DNA from: CAZKYP01 sp964556885
Lineage (GTDB): Bacteria > Planctomycetota > Phycisphaerae > Sedimentisphaerales > Anaerobacaceae
Assembly (NCBI GenBank): GCA_964556885.1
Contig: CAZKYP010000012.1
Coordinates: 1 to 29,575 of the forward strand
DNA: 29,575 bases
Direction: 5' to 3'
This document shows, piece after piece, positions 14,561 through 23,035 of this stretch. The notes under the pieces are model-generated. The model ran no database searches. It worked only from the letters and a program-made list of their open reading frames with translations, and was not told where the DNA came from. A program made the position numbers and the translations under genes. Each line of letters opens with the position of its first letter. Position 1 is the first letter of the stretch.

Positions 14561-16075
14561 ATGCGGTTCAAAACTGAAGATACCCTTTCACAAGAGCAAG
14601 TCCAGTCGGGTCTTCATTATGTTATCAAGGATGGTGTAGCGTCCCAGGCGATGGGCATATTAACCGGTGGGGCATTTCTGGTCGCCTTCGCAGTCGAACT
14701 TGGTGCATCCAACCTTGTTATTGGTTTACTTGCGGCTATCGGGCCGCTGTCCCAGTTGCTACAGTTGCCGTCCATATTTCTTGTAGAAAAAATCCGCAAC
14801 AGGCGGGCCATCGTAGTAATAACATCCATTTTGAGCAGAATATGCTGGCTGTTGATTGCTCTGATTCCATTTTTGTTCGGGGCAAAAGTTGGCGTAATCA
14901 TTCTGCTGATTTCAATGATAGCAAATTCTACCCTTGGGGCGATATCCGGCTGTAGCTGGAATTCCTGGATGCGGGATTTAATACCACAGGACATGCTCGG
15001 TTCTTTCTTCTCTAAAAGAATGCGAATCTCAACCGGTGTCGGTATTTTATTAAGTTTGGTAGCTGCTGTTTATCTGGATGCATGGAAGAAGTTCATGCCG
15101 AATCATCAGATGCAGGGTTATTCGATTCTTTTTCTGGGTGGATTTGCGGCCGGTTTTCTCGGGATTTACTATTTATACAAGACACCGGAAAAACAAATGC
15201 CGGTCCTGAAGGATAAGGTCAATATTTTGAGATTGCTTGCCAAACCATTTAAGGACGAAAATTTTCGGAAACTTATTGCATTTATGTGCTCCTGGAATTT
15301 CGCGGTGAATCTGGCCGCACCGTTCTTTATGGTCTATATGCTCAGAAGATTGGGTCTGAGCATGTCGTTTATCATCGGCCTTTCGATTCTCAGCCAGGTA
15401 ATGAATTTCGCGTTTCTGAGAATCTGGGGCAAATATACCGACCGTTTCAGCAATAAATCGGTGCTTGCGATTTGCGGGCCGTTATTTATTATCTCAATTC
15501 TGGCCTGGACATTTACTACAATGCCGGAAAAATATTTTCTGACAATACCATTGTTGATTGTTATTCATATTGTGATGGGCCTGTCTTCGGCCGGGGTGTC
15601 TTTGGCTTCGGGAAATATAAGCCTGAAGCTGGCGCCTGAGGGACAGGCAACAGTCTACCTTGCGACTAATACGATTGTCAATTCGATAGCGGCGGGCATT
15701 TCTCCGATATTGGGAGGCAAATTCGCTGATTTCTTTTCGGGCCGACAGTTGGAATGGACGTTGAGATATATCAGCCCGAGTGGCCAGTTCAGCCTCTCGA
15801 CCCTTAATCTGCAGCAGTGGGACTTTTTCTTTGCCATTGCTTTTGTGATTGGTTTATACTCGATTCATCGACTATCTATGATAAAGGAAGCAGGTGAAGT
15901 GGAAGAAAAAGTTATTGTAGGTGAGCTTGTCTCTGAAGTAAGAAACCAGGTGCGAATTCTCTCTTCCGTTGAGGGGCTGCGGCAGATGGTCAGCTTTCCG
16001 TTTTCAATTATCAGGACTCTGGGAGTAAAGAAAAATGGCGGCGAAAAACAAAGCAACCAGGCGACGGTCAAGTAA
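14561..16075 (+). CDS. Major facilitator superfamily transporter
   Basis: A 504-residue protein with about twelve hydrophobic segments in two halves, separated by a charged loop near YLYKTPEKQMPVLKDKVNIL. The loop RIWGKYTDRFSNKSVLAI in the second half matches the MFS motif between helices. The substrate is unknown; no efflux- or sugar-specific motif was recognised. The frame is open back to an ATG at 14522, but AAGGAGG at 14545-14551 sits 9 nt before the ATG at 14561, so the shorter start is preferred. The end overlaps the corA start by 41 nt, which suggests translational coupling. Confidence 0.88.
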   Translation: MRFKTEDTLSQEQVQSGLHYVIKDGVASQAMGILTGGAFLVAFAVELGASNLVIGLLAAIGPLSQLLQLPSIFLVEKIRNRRAIVVITSILSRICWLLIALIPFLFGAKVGVIILLISMIANSTLGAISGCSWNSWMRDLIPQDMLGSFFSKRMRISTGVGILLSLVAAVYLDAWKKFMPNHQMQGYSILFLGGFAAGFLGIYYLYKTPEKQMPVLKDKVNILRLLAKPFKDENFRKLIAFMCSWNFAVNLAAPFFMVYMLRRLGLSMSFIIGLSILSQVMNFAFLRIWGKYTDRFSNKSVLAICGPLFIISILAWTFTTMPEKYFLTIPLLIVIHIVMGLSSAGVSLASGNISLKLAPEGQATVYLATNTIVNSIAAGISPILGGKFADFFSGRQLEWTLRYISPSGQFSLSTLNLQQWDFFFAIAFVIGLYSIHRLSMIKEAGEVEEKVIVGELVSEVRNQVRILSSVEGLRQMVSFPFSIIRTLGVKKNGGEKQSNQATVK

Positions 16076-17108
16076 AGCCGGTTTGCCCCCGGGGACGCTT
16101 GTTCATGTTGGTGAACAAAAATCCGAGACGGTGCGGATTACCTATATGGACTATGATGAGAAGCAATTTCAGGAAAAACAGGTTCTAAATATAGAAGAGT
16201 GCTTCCATTTCAAGGATACTCCGACAACGACCTGGATCAATATCGACGGCGTTCACAATGTGGAATTAATAGAAAAAATGGGCGCCCGATACGATTTGCA
16301 CCCACTTATCCTGGAGGACATCCTGAATACCGAACAGCGGCCGAAGTTCGAAGACTATGATAAATATTTATTCATAGTTTTTAAGATGCTCAGATATGAC
16401 GAGCACAGGCAAAAAATAGAATCCGAGCAGGTGAGCGTCGTATTAGGACTGAATTTTGTCATTTCTTTTCAGGAGCGTGTAGGAGACGTTTTTGAGCAGA
16501 TAAGAGACAGGATAAGAAATTCAAAGGGACGCATCCGCAAAGAAGGGGCAGATTATCTTGCATACACTTTGCTGGATGCTGTTGTCGACCATTATTTTAC
16601 TATCCTGGAGAGAACGGGGGAGAAAATCGAGTTTTTAGAAGAACAGTTGATTACGGAGCCGACCGAGCAAACACTTCACCAGATCCATCGGCTCAAAAGA
16701 GAAATGATTATTCTGCGCAAGTCGGTCTGGCCTTTGCGTGAGGTAATCAGCGGCCTGCAGAGGACCGAATCGAAATTGATCAAAAAATCCACCAGTTTTT
16801 ATCTCAGAGACGTTTACGACCATACCATACAGATTATGGATACCATAGAAAGCTCCCGCGATATGATTTCCGGCATGGTTGATTTGTATCTTTCGAGCCT
16901 TAGCAATAAGATGAATTCGGTCATGAAGGTGCTGACAATTATTGCTACCATATTCATTCCGCTGACCTTTATAGCCGGTGTCTATGGAATGAATTTCAAG
17001 TATATGCCGGAGCTCGAATGGCACTGGGGCTATCCGGCCGTATGGCTGGTTATGATTATTGTCGCAGTCATTATGCTGATATACTTTAGAAAAAAGAAAT
17101 GGTTGTAA
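16035..17108 (+). CDS. corA: CorA-type magnesium/cobalt channel
   Basis: A 357-residue CorA-family cation channel. The large N-terminal cytosolic domain includes WINIDGVHNVELIEKMGARY and LHPLILEDILNTEQRPKFED, followed by the long stalk helix. Two membrane helices close the protein: VLTIIATIFIPLTFIAGVYG and the WLVMIIVAVIMLIYF segment, with the signature GMN at residues 318-320 between them (YGMNFKYMPE). The C-terminus ends in KKKWL, a basic tail typical of the family. The first 20 residues are very basic and overlap the MFS gene in another frame. CorA forms pentamers and admits Mg2+, Co2+ or Ni2+. Confidence 0.95.
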   Translation: MAAKNKATRRRSSKAGLPPGTLVHVGEQKSETVRITYMDYDEKQFQEKQVLNIEECFHFKDTPTTTWINIDGVHNVELIEKMGARYDLHPLILEDILNTEQRPKFEDYDKYLFIVFKMLRYDEHRQKIESEQVSVVLGLNFVISFQERVGDVFEQIRDRIRNSKGRIRKEGADYLAYTLLDAVVDHYFTILERTGEKIEFLEEQLITEPTEQTLHQIHRLKREMIILRKSVWPLREVISGLQRTESKLIKKSTSFYLRDVYDHTIQIMDTIESSRDMISGMVDLYLSSLSNKMNSVMKVLTIIATIFIPLTFIAGVYGMNFKYMPELEWHWGYPAVWLVMIIVAVIMLIYFRKKKWL

Positions 17109-17167
17109 TGGTTACTGGTGAATGGTAATTGGTAACTGGCGATTCAATAGTCATTTAACCAATTGGT
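17108..17167. repeat. Array of 7-bp units after corA (GTAACTG type)
   Basis: Starting within the corA stop codon: GTTACTG, GTGAATG, GTAATTG, GTAACTG and GCGATTC in unbroken 7-bp register (17111-17145), followed by a partly complementary stretch CATTTAACCAATTGG (17152-17166). It belongs to the same word family as the array at 9281. Confidence 0.7.
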
Positions 17168-17191
17168 GTATTGTTTTGAGGAGTAATGTTT

Positions 17192-17914
17192 ATGCTTGGT
17201 GTATTTATTTTGGCACTTGTTGTGTCGTTCGTAGTTGTCAGAATCGGGGCGATTGCATTTCAGTTGACGGGGCTTGAGTGGTCTTTGGCGAAATTCCAGG
17301 CCCTGTCGTGTTTTTCAGGAACCGGGTTTACTACGAAAGAGGCCGAGTTGATTACGACCAACAAACAGAGACGAAAGATTGCTTCGGTTCTTATGGTTTT
17401 GGGAAACGCAGGCTTGGTTATTATGATTGCCACATTAGCCAATACACTCGTTCCCACTAAGGATGCTATAGTTTATAAATTGTCCGAGTCATTCCTGCCT
17501 GTTCATATCCCGTCTTTTTTGGTTATATGGGTGAACCTGTCTATTATTATTGTAGTAGTTTACGGCATATACAGGATTTTTACGTATGAAATATTTGCCG
17601 CAAAGGCAACACGATTCCTCAGGCGAAGGATTATCAGGAAAGAAATCTTTAAGAGGGTATCGATCGAAGAGCTTTTGTTGGCGACTGGCGGATACGGAGT
17701 GTCGAGGGTAGAGGTTTGTGCCGGCAGCCCGGTGCTGAACAAGACACTTTATAAGTCGGATTTGAAAAAGCACGATGTTACGGTTTTGGCGGTAGTCAGG
17801 GACCAGCAGACGATAGCAAATCCGCCGGCGGATTTTGAGATTCTTCTGAATGACGAGCTTATATGCTTTGGAAAGCTGGAGAATATCCGAAACAATATTT
17901 GTATGAATCCATGA
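17192..17914 (+). CDS. One-pore-loop TrkH-like membrane protein with RCK_C domain
   Basis: A 240-residue protein joining a membrane part to a cytosolic TrkA-C/RCK_C domain. The membrane part has a first helix (LGVFILALVVSFVVVRIGAI), a loop FQALSCFSGTGFTTKEAE resembling one pore loop of TrkH/KtrB potassium transporters (T-G-F-T core), a second helix (SVLMVLGNAGLVIMIATLAN) and a third (FLVIWVNLSIIIVVVYGIY). The C-terminal part, from about residue 155, has the RCK_C pattern VEVCAGSPVLNKTLYKSDLK, VLAVVRD, and LNDELICFG. True TrkH proteins have four pore repeats, so this would have to assemble as an oligomer. The ATG at 17186 is too close to the GAGGAG (17178-17183); the ATG at 17192 has ideal 8-nt spacing. 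Confidence 0.8.
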   Translation: MLGVFILALVVSFVVVRIGAIAFQLTGLEWSLAKFQALSCFSGTGFTTKEAELITTNKQRRKIASVLMVLGNAGLVIMIATLANTLVPTKDAIVYKLSESFLPVHIPSFLVIWVNLSIIIVVVYGIYRIFTYEIFAAKATRFLRRRIIRKEIFKRVSIEELLLATGGYGVSRVEVCAGSPVLNKTLYKSDLKKHDVTVLAVVRDQQTIANPPADFEILLNDELICFGKLENIRNNICMNP

Positions 17915-17920
17915 CAGGTT

Positions 17921-17980
17921 AAGTGCACAAGGCAAAAGAGCACAAGTCACAAGTCTTATGCTCTTATCCGGTTTCCGGTT
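17921..17980. repeat. Array of 7-bp units (ACAAGTC type) with hairpin
   Basis: AAGTGCA, CAAGGCA, AAAGAGC, ACAAGTC, ACAAGTC in 7-bp register, followed by AAGAGCA (17936-17942) complementary to TGCTCTT (17959-17965). A trailing GTTTCCG/GTTACTT pair (17971-17984) keeps the same spacing. It lies between the RCK_C protein gene and the UPF0316 gene. Confidence 0.65.
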
Positions 17981-18009
17981 ACTTAAAATTAAAATGAAAC
18001 GAGAAGATA

Positions 18010-18612
18010 ATGAATGATATTCTGCTTGCCAACTCGGGCTTTTATACATGGTTTGTTCTGCCTTTTTTAATCTTTCTTGCCAGAATTACGGACGTCAGCA
18101 TGGGTACGGTCAGGGTGATATTCGTATCGAGAGGATTGAAGTACCTGGCTCCCGTCGTTGGTTTTTTCGAAATTATTATCTGGCTGCTTGCCATCGGCCA
18201 GATAATGCAGAACCTGTCCAACCCGGCCTGTTATATTGCGTACGCCGGCGGATTTGCGATGGGCAATTACGTGGGAATCAGTATAGCTGAGAAACTGTTG
18301 CTGGGACTGGTGATGATAAGGGTGATTTCCAGTGCGGATGCGTTACCTTTAGTTGAAAAGTTACAGACCAACAATTATGGAGTAACCAGTATCGACGGCC
18401 ATGGCACGAGCGGCCAGGTAAAAGTCGTTTTTACAATAGTGCCTCGACGGGAAGTTTCCAGCGTTGTCGAGCTGATAAAACAATATAATCCACAGGCATT
18501 TTACTCAATAGAGGAGGTGGGATTTGTGGAAAAGGGCGTATTTCCGGCCAAAAGAAACTGGCAGGATTTCGGTCTATTTAAGCTTTTCAGACCCTTTAGA
18601 AAAGGTAAATAA
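18010..18612 (+). CDS. UPF0316 / DUF2179 membrane protein
   Basis: A 200-residue protein of the UPF0316 family. Three membrane helices form the N-terminal half: LPFLIFLARITDVSMGTVRV, PVVGFFEIIIWLLAIGQIM and a third around YIAYAGGFAMGNYVGI. The cytosolic C-terminal part is a DUF2179-like domain: VIRVISSADALPLVEKLQ, NYGVTSIDGHG, VVFTIVPRREVSSVVELI, and FYSIEEVGFVEKGVFP. The biochemical role of the family is unknown; DUF2179 resembles small ligand-sensing folds. It lies in the ion-transport block, which suggests but does not prove a role in ion homeostasis. Confidence 0.88.
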   Translation: MNDILLANSGFYTWFVLPFLIFLARITDVSMGTVRVIFVSRGLKYLAPVVGFFEIIIWLLAIGQIMQNLSNPACYIAYAGGFAMGNYVGISIAEKLLLGLVMIRVISSADALPLVEKLQTNNYGVTSIDGHGTSGQVKVVFTIVPRREVSSVVELIKQYNPQAFYSIEEVGFVEKGVFPAKRNWQDFGLFKLFRPFRKGK

Positions 18613-18642
18613 AGTTTGATACTCTGATATAAGGATTGTTCT

Positions 18643-19722
18643 GTGAAGCCCGCTGCAAAGACAATTTCGAGGTTCGATAAGTTCCGGGAAATGCTCAGGG
18701 ATAAAAATCGGCTGCTTATAGTAATGCAGGACAATCCCGATCCCGATTCAATCGCATCCGCGGTGGCGTTGCGCAAACTTGCGAACACTCTCGGTAATAT
18801 CCAGTGTACGATTACTCACGGCGGAAGCGTCGGGCGGGGTGAAAACAGGGCTTTGGTGAGATATCTGGATTTGAATCTGCGTCCCTTTAGTGAGATTGAT
18901 TGTATAAAATTTGACTTTATCGCGGTTGTGGATGCACAGCCGGGAACCGGAAACTGCTCTTTGCCGGTCGATGTTGTTCCTGGTATTGTTATAGACCATC
19001 ATGCACTGCGGGACATTACCCGGAAGGTTAAATTTATCGATATTCGCGTCAGATACGGGGCTGCTGCTACTATATTGCTGGAATATCTAATCCAGGCCGG
19101 GATAATGCCGGATGTGCCGCTTGCTACGGCCCTGTTGTTCGCGATTCGCTCCGATACACAGGACCTCGGAAGGCAGGCGACTCGTGCGGATATTAAAGCA
19201 GTGGGATTTTTATTCCCTCTGGCAAACCAGAAAATGTTAGGGGAAATACAAAGGGGTAGTGTACCCAAGGCTTATTTCCAGATGCTGGACGTGGCCCTTC
19301 GAAACGCCAAAGTGTTCGGGCAGGCAATTATCACCAATTTAGGCTCGATAGATAATCCCGATATGATTGCCGAGGTTGCAGACCTTCTGCTCAGGGAGGA
19401 TGAAACCTGCTGGACAATGTGTATCGGTATTTCTCAGGGCAAACTGTTTATCTCCATTCGAACCTCGAAGGAAGATGTAAAGGCCGACAAGATAATTCGA
19501 AAGATTGTAGCCGGAAAGGGGTCGGGAGGGGGACATCAGGCGTTCGCAGGCGGGCAAATCCCTCTGCAGAAAAACACGAAAACCGAATTCGATAGTCTTG
19601 AGAAGCTGGTCCGGCGAAGATTTCTGAAAGCAATCGGAAACGCCGAGCAACACTCGGAGAAGTTAATTCCGCCCCCTGGGTCGATAAAGCCGCAGTCTAA
19701 AGACCAGCCCGGCCGGCAGTAA
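18643..19722 (+). CDS. DHH/DHHA1-family phosphoesterase
   Basis: A 359-residue protein of the DHH phosphoesterase superfamily, in the branch that includes NrnA-type oligoribonucleases and c-di-AMP or pApA hydrolases. Seen motifs: NPDPDSIAS at 31-39, VVDAQPG at about 95-101, the DHH signature at 118-120 (VIDHHALRD), and the DHHA1 substrate-binding motif GSGGGHQAFAGG near residue 290. The residue before NPD is Asp, with Gln at 29 where NrnA enzymes usually have His, which may alter metal binding or mark a subfamily. The C-terminal 25 residues are polar and disordered-looking. The start is a GTG (AAGGA upstream). The substrate is not certain. Confidence 0.85.
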   Translation: MKPAAKTISRFDKFREMLRDKNRLLIVMQDNPDPDSIASAVALRKLANTLGNIQCTITHGGSVGRGENRALVRYLDLNLRPFSEIDCIKFDFIAVVDAQPGTGNCSLPVDVVPGIVIDHHALRDITRKVKFIDIRVRYGAAATILLEYLIQAGIMPDVPLATALLFAIRSDTQDLGRQATRADIKAVGFLFPLANQKMLGEIQRGSVPKAYFQMLDVALRNAKVFGQAIITNLGSIDNPDMIAEVADLLLREDETCWTMCIGISQGKLFISIRTSKEDVKADKIIRKIVAGKGSGGGHQAFAGGQIPLQKNTKTEFDSLEKLVRRRFLKAIGNAEQHSEKLIPPPGSIKPQSKDQPGRQ

Positions 19723-19808
19723 TAGAGTTGAAAGCCGTAATTTATGAAAATTTGTTGCAATTGCCGGCCGTGTCGGTTAGTATTCGTTATAGATGAGGTC
19801 TTGAGCAA

Positions 19809-20105
19809 ATGGATGAGCTTATTGAAAATGGCAATAAGGGCGGTGGTGCTGCTGTAGAAAAAACCGTTAGCGATTTTGTTGCCGTCCTCAGCGAAGAGCA
19901 TCGGATGCTGGTGGTTCTCAAATCGCAGTTGTATGGGGGTACGTGGGAGCCGATGCTCGAAGATTTACAAAATCGCCTGGCCGGTAAGCCTTATATATTT
20001 AAGCTTGTAAACCGCATAAAGGACGATATAGAACGCATCGAACAGATGCAGAAATTTGAGGCTGAACACAATATCGATCTTGCCGATTATATTAAACTGT
20101 CGTAA
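19809..20105 (+). CDS. Small hypothetical protein
   Basis: A 98-residue protein without signal peptide or membrane segment. It begins with a flexible Gly-rich part (ENGNKGGGAAVEK) and continues as predicted helices with charged/hydrophobic spacing (SDFVAVLSEEHRMLVVLKSQL, then RIKDDIERIEQMQKFEAEHN). It was not recognised. GAGG ahead of the ATG and codon use like the neighbouring genes support it as real. It sits between the DHH phosphoesterase and a secreted beta-propeller gene on the same strand. Confidence 0.65.
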   Translation: MDELIENGNKGGGAAVEKTVSDFVAVLSEEHRMLVVLKSQLYGGTWEPMLEDLQNRLAGKPYIFKLVNRIKDDIERIEQMQKFEAEHNIDLADYIKLS

Positions 20106-20192
20106 AAACCCATATCAGGATAGGGTCGTTGTCTGCTTTTATAGCTGAGGTGAGCATAGTGGTGGAAAGATAACATTTTTTTGTGAGGATTT

Positions 20193-21311
20193 ATGAAAAT
20201 GCCGAAAAAGTTTAAGTATGTATTTTTTTTACTGTTAACTCTGACTGTTTTATTGTTTGTTCATGGAAGTTTTGCCGCCGCTGATAGTCAAGGGGATCTC
20301 GTTTCTCCGGGATTGCTCGAACAAGCCGGTTTAAAAATCTTGTGGGAGCAGAAATTACCCATCAAAAAAGGCGAGACTTTGGAGCGGCTGCTGATACTTG
20401 ACAATCGAATCTATGTGATTACGAACAAACATTATGTAGTGTCCCTGAACAGGGAAAACGGAAACAGGATATTCGGCAGGTCTTTTTCACCGGATAGTAT
20501 GCCGAAAGATGGATTGCAGCTTTGCGACAATAAGCTTGTATCCGTGGCCGGCAGCAGAATTATAGCGATTGATCCCACCTCCGGGATTGAGCGAAGATTG
20601 ATTAATGCCGGATTCGGCATTGTTTGCCCGGTCGCCGGAAATAGTAAATATTTTTACATGAGCGGCGTTGACAGGCGTTTACACGCCTTTAGTGTCGAGG
20701 AGAAAGTTCAGATTTTTGAAGTGGCTGCTGATAATGACTCAATGATAACTTCGGTTATTGCGGATGAGGATTTTGCAGTTTTCGGTACCGATGAGGGTAA
20801 TGTGGTAAGTATTGCATCCGGGCAGCGTCCTGTACGTCTGTGGCAATTCGATGCGGCCGGTCCGATCGTCGGGCCGGTTATAAGGGACGGCAGGTCCCTG
20901 TTTTTTGCCTGTAGTGATACGAATATCTATCGAATTGACATGGTCGGTGAACCTGAGAAAGTGCGGCTTGTCTGGAAATATCAGACCAACGGAATACTCG
21001 ATAAGGAGCCGCGTGTAACGAAAAATGTCATTTATCAGTACGTTCCAACCAAGGGTGTGACGGCGATAGATAAAGGCGGTTCGTTTCTTTGGTCGGTGCC
21101 GGGGGGGCTGGATTTGCTGGCAGAATCGAATGGCAGGGCTTATGTGATTACGGAAAATAGTAAATTAGTTGTAATGGATAATATTGGCGCGAAGACGCTT
21201 TATTCGGTCAATTTTACCGGAGTATTCAAACATGCCTTCAACATAAAGGACTCAAAAATCTATATCGCCGATAAGAGCGGGCTGCTTACGTGTTTGCAAC
21301 CAACCCAGTAA
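20193..21311 (+). CDS. Secreted PQQ-like beta-propeller protein
   Basis: A 372-residue exported protein. The N-terminus is a signal peptide (KKFKYVFFLLLTLTVLLFVH, cleavage likely near SFAAAD). The rest is built of short beta-rich repeats about 40-45 residues long, each with a pattern like DNRIYVITNKHYVVSLNREN, DNKLVSVAGSRIIAIDPTSG, or DSKIYIADKSGLLTCLQP, as in PQQ-dependent-enzyme-like and BamB-like propellers. No PQQ-binding residues or catalytic Asp/Glu can be assigned. A binding or scaffolding role in the periplasm is likely; the partner is unknown. GAGG before the ATG supports the start. purH follows after 47 nt. Confidence 0.82.
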   Translation: MKMPKKFKYVFFLLLTLTVLLFVHGSFAAADSQGDLVSPGLLEQAGLKILWEQKLPIKKGETLERLLILDNRIYVITNKHYVVSLNRENGNRIFGRSFSPDSMPKDGLQLCDNKLVSVAGSRIIAIDPTSGIERRLINAGFGIVCPVAGNSKYFYMSGVDRRLHAFSVEEKVQIFEVAADNDSMITSVIADEDFAVFGTDEGNVVSIASGQRPVRLWQFDAAGPIVGPVIRDGRSLFFACSDTNIYRIDMVGEPEKVRLVWKYQTNGILDKEPRVTKNVIYQYVPTKGVTAIDKGGSFLWSVPGGLDLLAESNGRAYVITENSKLVVMDNIGAKTLYSVNFTGVFKHAFNIKDSKIYIADKSGLLTCLQPTQ

Positions 21312-21358
21312 CGAGTCCGGCAAAATGACGGATCAGTAATGAAGGAGTGACGATTCAG

Positions 21359-22969
21359 ATGGATGTAAAGATCAAGACGGTATTAATAAGTGTTTCTGAT
21401 AAGACAAACGTAGTTGATTTTGCCAGGAAACTCAGTAAAAGAGGTGTTAAAATAATCAGTACCGGAGGTACGGCCGCAAGGCTCAGAGAGGAAGGTATCA
21501 GTGTTGTCGGAATCGAATCAGTGACAGGTTTTCCGGAAATGATGGACGGCAGGGTCAAAACACTTCATCCGAAGATACACGGTGGTCTGCTCGGGCTTCG
21601 TGACAAAAGCGAGCACCAGGCGGCAATGACCGAGCACAATATAGAGCCGATTGATTTGGTCTGTGTGAATCTTTATCCGTTCGAACGAACCGTCGCCAGA
21701 CCGGAATGCCCGTTGGCCGAGGCGATTGAGAACATCGATATCGGCGGGCCGAGTATGTTGCGTTCGGCCGCGAAGAATTATAAATTCGTTACGGTTGTGA
21801 CTAAACCTGACCAGTACGACGGGGTAATCGAGGAGATGGAAAAAAAAGACGGGGCCGTGAGCGAGGAGCTGCGCAGCGAGTTTGCACGGATTGCCTTTGG
21901 CCTGACGGCCTCATACGATTCTGCCATAGCAAAGTTTCTTAACGGCAGGGCCAACGTGGAATTTCCCGACAGTGTCTCGATAGCGATAAGAAAACAGGCG
22001 TCTCTGCGTTACGGCGAGAATCCTCATCAAAGTGCGGCTTTCTACAAGCTGCCCCCGAGCGGCGAGACTTCGGTCAGCAGCGGGACATTGCTTGGGGGAG
22101 GAACGGAAATCAGTTTCAATAATTTGATGGATACGAATGCGGCCTTCGAGCTTGTGAAGGAGTTTACCGAGCCGGCCGCGGTCGTCGTTAAACACCTTAA
22201 TCCGTGCGGGTGCGCCGTTGATGATGATATTTGTGTGGCGTATCGCAAGGCTTATGAATGCGATGTGGTCAGCGCCTTCGGCGGCATTATCGCCTTGAAC
22301 AGGAGAGTAAACATTGAGCTGGCCCGAACTATCATGGAGTCATACAGCCGGTTCGGAAAAGCGATGGGGGCGGGTGGATTCTTCGCCGAGGTTATTATAG
22401 CGCCCGGTTTTGATGGGGATGCGGTGGAGATAATCAGGACTCTTAAAAGCTGGGGTGACAGGGTCAGACTGATTGAGACGGGAGCTATCGACAGGACCAA
22501 TATCGCCGCCTCTGAGTACGATGTCCGCTGTGTTATCGGCGGTCTGCTGCTGCAGAAAAGGGATTTGGTGGCCTGGGAGCCGGACCAGTTGACCTACCCG
22601 ACAAAACTCAGGCCTACAGCCGAGCAACTTGAAGATTTGAGGGTAGCCTGGATAGTAGCCAAGCATACCAAGAGTAACACGATTGTCCTGGTCAAGAACA
22701 AAAAAGTGATCGGTGTCGGGGCCGGGCAGATGAACCGTGTCGAATCGGGTCTGATCGCTTTCAAGCACGCGGGTGAGGAATCAAAGAACTCTGTGATGGC
22801 TTCTGATGCATTCTTCCCGTTCCCGGACAATGTTGAAAATGCGGCCAAGGCGGGCGTTGCAGCGATTGTCCAGCCGGGCGGCTCCAAGAAAGATGATGAA
22901 GTAATTGCCGCCGCCGATAAACATAAAATCGCAATGGTCTTTACCGGCAAGCGACACTTCAAGCATTAA
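21359..22969 (+). CDS. purH: Bifunctional AICAR transformylase / IMP cyclohydrolase
   Basis: A 536-residue enzyme for the last two steps of purine synthesis: formylation of AICAR and closure of the ring to IMP. The N-terminal MGS-like cyclohydrolase domain is visible (STGGTAARLREEGI, FPEMMDGRVKTLHPKIHGGLL, NLYPFE, NIDIGGPSMLRSAAKN). The transformylase part has LRYGENPHQSAAFY, the catalytic KH in VVVKHLNPCGCAV, and the classic C-terminus from DAFFPFPDN to GKRHFKH. A GTG at 21347 also opens the frame, but the GAAGGAG site overlaps it and fits the ATG at 21359. Length is near the family's usual 510-530. Its 3' end is convergent with a minus-strand operon, with a hairpin repeat between. Confidence 0.96.
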   Translation: MDVKIKTVLISVSDKTNVVDFARKLSKRGVKIISTGGTAARLREEGISVVGIESVTGFPEMMDGRVKTLHPKIHGGLLGLRDKSEHQAAMTEHNIEPIDLVCVNLYPFERTVARPECPLAEAIENIDIGGPSMLRSAAKNYKFVTVVTKPDQYDGVIEEMEKKDGAVSEELRSEFARIAFGLTASYDSAIAKFLNGRANVEFPDSVSIAIRKQASLRYGENPHQSAAFYKLPPSGETSVSSGTLLGGGTEISFNNLMDTNAAFELVKEFTEPAAVVVKHLNPCGCAVDDDICVAYRKAYECDVVSAFGGIIALNRRVNIELARTIMESYSRFGKAMGAGGFFAEVIIAPGFDGDAVEIIRTLKSWGDRVRLIETGAIDRTNIAASEYDVRCVIGGLLLQKRDLVAWEPDQLTYPTKLRPTAEQLEDLRVAWIVAKHTKSNTIVLVKNKKVIGVGAGQMNRVESGLIAFKHAGEESKNSVMASDAFFPFPDNVENAAKAGVAAIVQPGGSKKDDEVIAAADKHKIAMVFTGKRHFKH

Positions 22970-22973
22970 TTGA

Positions 22974-23033
22974 GAATACAGAAAACAGAAGACGACAAGC
23001 TCTGCCTTCTGTATTCTGTCATCTGTTTTCGAT
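22974..23033. repeat. Inverted array of 7-bp units at convergent junction (GAAAACA type)
   Basis: GAATACA, GAAAACA, GAAGACG (22974-22994) are followed, on the other strand, by CTTCTGT, ATTCTGT, CATCTGT (23006-23026). ACAGAAAACAGAAG (22978-22991) pairs with CTTCTGTATTCTGT (23006-23019) at 13 of 14 positions. It fills the 66-nt gap between the converging ends of purH and the minus-strand coiled-coil gene, so it may work as a two-way terminator. Confidence 0.75.
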
Positions 23034-23035
23034 TA

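Noticed and set aside
20106..20192. Short imperfect hairpin ACCC...GGGT after the small hypothetical gene
   Set aside because: The stem is bulged and short with no U-tract, so it was not called a terminator.
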